From Gracilaria caudata (taxonomy: Eukaryota; Rhodophyta; Florideophyceae; Gracilariales; Gracilariaceae): a DNA stretch of 10,537 nt. The notes beneath the pieces were generated by a model. That model made no database searches, was not told the DNA's origin, and was given only the letters and a program-made list of their open reading frames with translations. The DNA lies in the NCBI GenBank assembly GCA_030374735.1, contig JASCIV010000901.1, forward strand, positions 1 to 10,537, given 5' to 3'. Positions 7,280 through 10,537 of this stretch are shown here, in pieces (the stretch's first letter is position 1; each line of letters opens with the position of its first letter). Position numbers and translations under genes: made by a program.

Positions 7280-7834
7280 ATGACAGGATTTCTGTTCTCT
7301 GTTCTTCTGTTTTTCATGTCCTCTTCGTCTGTCACATCCCAACGTCTCTCGGATCCTTTGACGGTTTTCTGCGACTTTCAAGGTCTCAAGGGGTGTGTAA
7401 CGCAATATGATGATCCAATTTACTGCACAGGCCTTAACCCTTCGAAGACCACCTTTCTCAAGATCTTGGGAACAAATGCCTACAACATCTCTTATACCTA
7501 TTTCAGAAGCGTGGACGGCCCAATACTGGGGGAGCGTTTTGGACGGGTATATTTCTTCAGGGTGGTAAAAACTTTTGAAATGGACCCTTACCTGTTATCT
7601 GTGGATTCCCTTGGTGAGCCGGACTTACTTAGAACAGCGTTCCAGTCGAACGACTGGGAATGGAAATTTGGGCGGATTCTGTTTCAGACGTGTTGGGTGT
7701 ACAAGCCTGAGTTGAGGGCCTCGGTGGTCAAAGCCACTGAGGATGAAAACAGCGTGTGGACTCTCACCAGCGGGGGCTTTGGACTCCGTTGTGGTAATAG
7801 ATTCAAGAAGTGCAAGGAATACTACCAGACTTAG
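7280..7834 (+). CDS. Unidentified secreted protein, 184 residues
   Basis: The ATG at 7280 gives a clear signal peptide: a short N-terminus, a hydrophobic core (FLFSVLLFFM), then SSSSVTS with likely cleavage near residue 20. The mature part of about 164 residues has no further membrane segment. It carries six cysteines (31, 39, 49, 138, 171, 178), enough for three disulfides, and one N-glycosylation sequon (N69, NIS). It is rich in aromatic residues (YTYFRS, RVYFFRVV, NDWEWKF), suggesting a beta-rich extracellular fold. No known domain was recognised. A TATA box precedes it. The stop TAG (7832-7834) shares its G with a perfect GTAAGT splice-donor sequence (7834-7839), so this ORF might be the first exon of a longer gene; no convincing acceptor was found downstream. 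It lies divergent to the 345-residue membrane-protein gene and inside the inverted repeats. Confidence 0.8.
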   Translation: MTGFLFSVLLFFMSSSSVTSQRLSDPLTVFCDFQGLKGCVTQYDDPIYCTGLNPSKTTFLKILGTNAYNISYTYFRSVDGPILGERFGRVYFFRVVKTFEMDPYLLSVDSLGEPDLLRTAFQSNDWEWKFGRILFQTCWVYKPELRASVVKATEDENSVWTLTSGGFGLRCGNRFKKCKEYYQT

Positions 7835-7839
7835 TAAGT
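7834..7839 (+). other. Possible splice donor overlapping the stop codon
   Basis: GTAAGT is the consensus 5' splice site, and its first G is the last base of the TAG stop. If used, codon TA- would be completed by the next exon, and only a C or T would keep the frame open. Chance occurrence is possible because a six-base motif is short. Confidence 0.25.
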
Positions 7840-8320
7840 GTAGCTGTAAAGAGAGCAAGCTGGTTCTCTGCGAGGGCGACGAGCTTCGCCATAAGTTTGT
7901 TAAACGTGCGAAGGAGAGGGCTGGGGGTTGGGGAGGTTACTTATTTATGTATTTAATCTTAGTAAAAGGGAAGCTCATGTGGAAAACGTGAAGCGGCGTT
8001 GAGACTCCGAAGCACAGGCACACATCCGGTGGCGCTCTCATGAAGCTTTCACAAAACGTTTTGACACGTTAGCCACGTAAGGCTTCGGGTTTTGAATTCA
8101 AACCCGCCGCCATTTATTTGAACGTGTTTAAAAAAAAAAAGTTTCCGCACTTGTTGCTCTCGCGCCGCATCTTTTTGGCCAACATCCGTTGTAACTCTTT
8201 GCGTGTTCAGCACTCAAACCTGCGAGCATGTTACTCTAAGCGTTTATGTCGATTGTTGCTAATATCGTAGCATCTGTAATGCAATGACGCGCACCTTTGA
8301 ATAGGTTTATTGTCAAATCC
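7840..8320. other. Gene-free stretch with clustered palindromes and a poly-A run
   Basis: This is presumably the 3' flank of the secreted-protein gene. It holds a perfect 12-base palindrome CAAAACGTTTTG (8052-8063), a 21-base near-palindrome centred on GAATTC (8086-8106), and a run of 11 A (8130-8140), all within 90 bases. No AATAAA is present on the plus strand; TGTAAA occurs near 7845. No gene is visible. Confidence 0.45.
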
Positions 8321-9324
8321 AAATTCTGCTCTGATGTTTAGCAACCACAGTTGCAGGCACGAACCTTCAGAAGCTCCTGCCCGCAAATGTGGTTGACGGA
8401 ACAACGGAGCAAAATCATGAAAACCACACAGTATGCATTTCAGAAGCGAATCTTTTCTAATCAACTGCCCTTTCTCAGCGCTCTCGTTCCAGTACACCCT
8501 CCTGCAAAGCACAACGTCACCTACACTTTCAAATATACCAACTCGCTGAAGCGGTATGCGGTCGGCATCCAGAATGGGGGTGCACAAGAAGATTGTACAA
8601 TCCTTTGAAGTAGCCCAGCGCAGAAAATAGCGGCTACAATTGAGTTCCTGCTTCCGTACACTTCTAATACGCAGTCTAGATACACTTTTTCCTGTACTTG
8701 GCTCCACACAATCTTCCTAATTCTCCGAATTTACAGCGGCTTGGGCACTTGAATGGTGTTTCCTGTATTCTTGGCGGTATTAATCCATTCAATGAAGCAC
8801 CCAAATTCTCTAACATCTTCTGAGCCTCCGGCGTCACTCCTATGTTGATTCGGGCGGAGCTGATGGTCATCTTCAAGTTCCTGCTGTGCCCTTGACTGCT
8901 GAGAAATCGAAATGCGCTCTGGTTAAGTTGCCGTCATCAAAAGCGCGAAGAGAAAAGATTCGCCACTTCAAGTGCACGGTTCACTGACCAGGACACAAAA
9001 GAAACGTCGCAGTTGAGTTTCCAGCGCAACGTCAAGCCCATTATTTACTGCAGCCAATGCATTGTGAGGCGTTGGAGGACTCAGCTGCATGTGTAGTTTC
9101 TCTGAAGTAGAGAAGGGAAAGATAAAACAGTTCTCAAGAAATGAACGGAGCTTGTATGACGTGTCATACGACATATGAAACACCCTATCTAGTCGCACGT
9201 TTGAAACTGTGGGTCTCAAACCGAGTTTCAAACATGGAACTAGGGTCTATCATACGAGCCAAGATACGCTCTGTTCATTTCAAAACCATTGATCGACTGT
9301 TTGCCTTTGTTTAGAAGCTTAGCC
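8321..9324 (-). repeat. Diverged inverted repeat, copy 2
   Basis: The reverse complement of this segment aligns with 2785-3874 in the same block order, from the AAGCTTCTA and GCAAACAGTC blocks to CAGAGCAGAATTT. It lacks the 180-base insert of copy 1 but has about 100 extra bases around 8690-8800. A minus-strand frame of 158 codons (8231-8707) crosses most of the left half. It contains TPILDADRIPL, which is also readable in copy 1 just before a stop there. Because copy 1 breaks this frame and substitutions are not codon-biased, I treat the frame as incidental or a relic. A second minus-strand frame (8676-8876) ends in a Cys/Lys-rich stretch absent from copy 1. Confidence 0.8.
9138..9281. repeat. 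Imperfect palindrome (foldback) inside repeat copy 2
   Basis: The arms start with GAAATGAACGGAGC at 9138 and, on the other strand from 9281, GAAATGAACAGAGCGT. Both continue through TCATACGA or TCGTATGA, a CCCTA-CTAGT block and TTTGAAACT toward the centre. It matches the palindrome at 2826-2961 in copy 1. The arms are recognisable in both copies despite sequence divergence. Confidence 0.65.
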
Positions 9325-10259
9325 TTTCTAAGAAAACAATCGACTTCTCAGTTGCATTGCGGAGAAACAAATGCGTGACGAAATTGATTTCATTATAACT
9401 GAATCTCACTCCGAATGTTTAGCTCTAATGAACGATGCAGCGTTTCACGCCATCATATTGTGAAGGAACCGTGAGCCGCTGACCCATTCGTGTTTAAATT
9501 CGAAAAAAGCAAAGAACAAATGGCTACGTCGTTGTCTTGCGAGTTTGTGCTTCAGGACTCAAATGCTGATGGAGCATACACAGTTGAGGGCAGCGGGGCA
9601 GCGGCTTTAGTCGTTTTGGAGTGAACGTTCGATCGCAGTGCGCCCCAAATATGGGAGTTGTTGAAGGAAAACGCTGGACGCATTTTCTCCTTTTCGGAGC
9701 ATAAAACTCACCATTCACTACTTTATGACGTAGTACTTCTCTACAAAGCGCGGAGAAATTCTTGAAAGGTTGTTGAACGAGGTGAAGGCTCACAGCGTGC
9801 TCTGCAACAGATTTGATCAAGGGAGACACCTATCCTACAAGTCTTGTGTGGGGAAAGGAGTACAGTTGTCAGTTGACACGTCAACCCTTTAACCATTATG
9901 CTTACATCCTTGTAATCCTCTTATCAGTTGTCCAGCAAAGGGCACTGCTGTGAAACATTTCAGATATGGTTCTGCATCTCAAACGATTGGTTCGCAGGAT
10001 TCTTGCACTGAAAGGGTGTCGCAGAGCGCAGAGTAAGGTGCCAAGTTTACCAAATTGAAGTTACCGACTAAGCTCTCGAGAGCCCTTTTGAAATAAGGAT
10101 TAATGGATGAGCGCAGCGTGGAAGCGAACTGACTTTCGCCAGCGAAAAGCAGCAGTCTTAATTTACAGATGCACGTGTAGTGAGTTGGTGCTCGAAGCTG
10201 TACGAAGCGAGACCTGGGAGCGGAATTTGAACGCCGAGGTGATTGAGAACGGGGATGAT
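9325..10259. other. Gene-free stretch, probably 3' flank of the right-edge gene
   Basis: No convincing gene is visible. A 101-codon minus-strand frame (9524-9829) has no signal peptide, motif or clear codon bias and is not called. GCTCTCGAGAGC (10072-10083) is a perfect 12-base palindrome followed by CCTTTTG. The right end should include the 3' UTR of the gene ending at 10260; no AATAAA was found on the minus strand just past its stop. Confidence 0.4.
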
Positions 10260-10537
10260 CTACGGGCCAGCTACGGCTGCGCCTTTCACTAAGGAATTTT
10301 GAGGATGCGATACGTCATCTGTGCTTCTATCAAGGGCGTCGGTTGTAAAATACCGCTTGAGCCTGCCAAGCATCGACTGCTTCTGAACCTGCGTAGTAGA
10401 CACATAAACGACGCAGTGCCCACTGTCCCACACGCCCTCAACGAACGGCTCGCCGTCGTCCTGCGCATCGTTCCCGTCCCTTCGCACCGTCTTGGTGGCC
10501 CAGTGCATGGGATCGGACACGTCGTACTGCACGCGCG
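10260..10537 (-). CDS. C-terminal 91 residues of an unidentified protein (enters from right edge)
   Basis: The minus-strand frame is open from the right edge to a TAG at 10260-10262. There is no need for an internal start, and I read it as a 3' exon or gene end. The first 60 or so codons are strongly biased to G or C at the third position (for example GAC, GTG, CAG, GCC, AAG), unlike the rest of the window and typical of a well-expressed gene. The visible protein is hydrophilic, with tryptophans at MHWATK and GVWDSG, then a beta-like stretch HCVVYVSTTQVQ and a basic LGRLKRYF. After about residue 65 the codon bias fades (DDVSHPQNSLVK), suggesting a poorly constrained tail or an intron boundary missed here. 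No family was recognised. The evidence is composition and openness of the frame. Confidence 0.6.
   Translation of the reverse strand, partial: RVQYDVSDPMHWATKTVRRDGNDAQDDGEPFVEGVWDSGHCVVYVSTTQVQKQSMLGRLKRYFTTDALDRSTDDVSHPQNSLVKGAAVAGP

Noticed and set aside
7069..7335. Minus-strand 88-codon open frame
   Set aside because: It overlaps the TATA box, leader and signal-peptide codons of the well-supported gene at 7280 on the other strand.
7743..7991. Plus-strand 82-codon frame overlapping the secreted-protein gene
   Set aside because: It begins inside the 184-residue ORF in another frame; the G/A-rich 3' flank explains its Lys/Gly-rich peptide.
8086..8106. GGGTTTTGAATTCAAACCC as a tRNA T-arm
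   Set aside because: The loop does not have the TTCGA-type sequence, and no acceptor, D or anticodon arms can be placed around it.
8231..8707. Minus-strand 158-codon open frame as a gene
   Set aside because: It lies in repeat copy 2, the aligned frame in copy 1 has several stops, and differences between copies are not biased to synonymous positions. It is kept only as a relic within the repeat.
8676..8876. Cys/Lys-rich minus-strand peptide as a zinc-finger exon
   Set aside because: The spacing matches no zinc-binding motif I know, the frame ends abruptly, and the region is missing from repeat copy 1.
9524..9829. Minus-strand 101-codon open frame
   Set aside because: Nothing beyond openness supports it: no signal peptide, motif, promoter or composition change.
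10072..10083. GCTCTCGAGAGC then CCTTTTG as a bacterial intrinsic terminator
   Set aside because: The T run is only four bases, the palindrome has no loop, and the rest of the window is clearly eukaryotic in layout.

Overview
The window looks like nuclear DNA of a eukaryote. Coding regions are sparse and separated by long non-coding stretches. Two genes have canonical TATA boxes far upstream (TATAAATA at 1754-1761, TATAAAAAAAA at 7185-7195). One gene has an AATAAA polyadenylation signal (4896-4901), and there are splice-like signals (TACTAAC at 1498-1504, GTAAGT at 7834-7839). Three predicted proteins carry secretory signals. I see no bacterial ribosome-binding sites or operons, no tRNA or rRNA, and no CRISPR array. 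The open frames lack internal introns, which suggests a compact, intron-poor genome such as a protist or alga. I cannot name the organism.

Layout, left to right. (1) 1-872, minus strand: the first 290 codons of a gene or mobile-element ORF that runs off the left edge; it has an acidic then Arg/Ser/Thr-rich N-terminus. (2) 1163-1447, minus: a 94-residue secreted, eight-cysteine protein with an upstream TATA box and a possible leader intron. (3) 1762-2784: no gene seen. (4) 2785-3874: copy 1 of a diverged repeat of about 1 kb, containing a nested palindrome. (5) 3875-4895: no gene seen, but several short tandem and palindromic repeats. (6) 4980-6017, minus: a 345-residue membrane protein with three predicted membrane segments and a glycosylated, cysteine-bearing ectodomain. 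(7) 6018-7184: a divergent intergenic region. (8) 7280-7834, plus: a 184-residue secreted protein whose stop codon overlaps a perfect splice-donor sequence. (9) 8321-9324: copy 2 of the repeat, in inverted orientation. (10) 9325-10259: no gene seen. (11) 10260-10537, minus: the GC-rich 3' end of a gene entering from the right edge.

The most distinctive large-scale structure is the inverted pair of diverged repeats, about 4.4 kb apart, bracketing the two divergently transcribed secretory-pathway genes. Each copy contains its own foldback palindrome. I recognised no family for any of the five coding regions, so functions are given only as far as topology and composition allow. Any cooperation between the surface membrane protein and the two secreted proteins is conjecture based on proximity alone.
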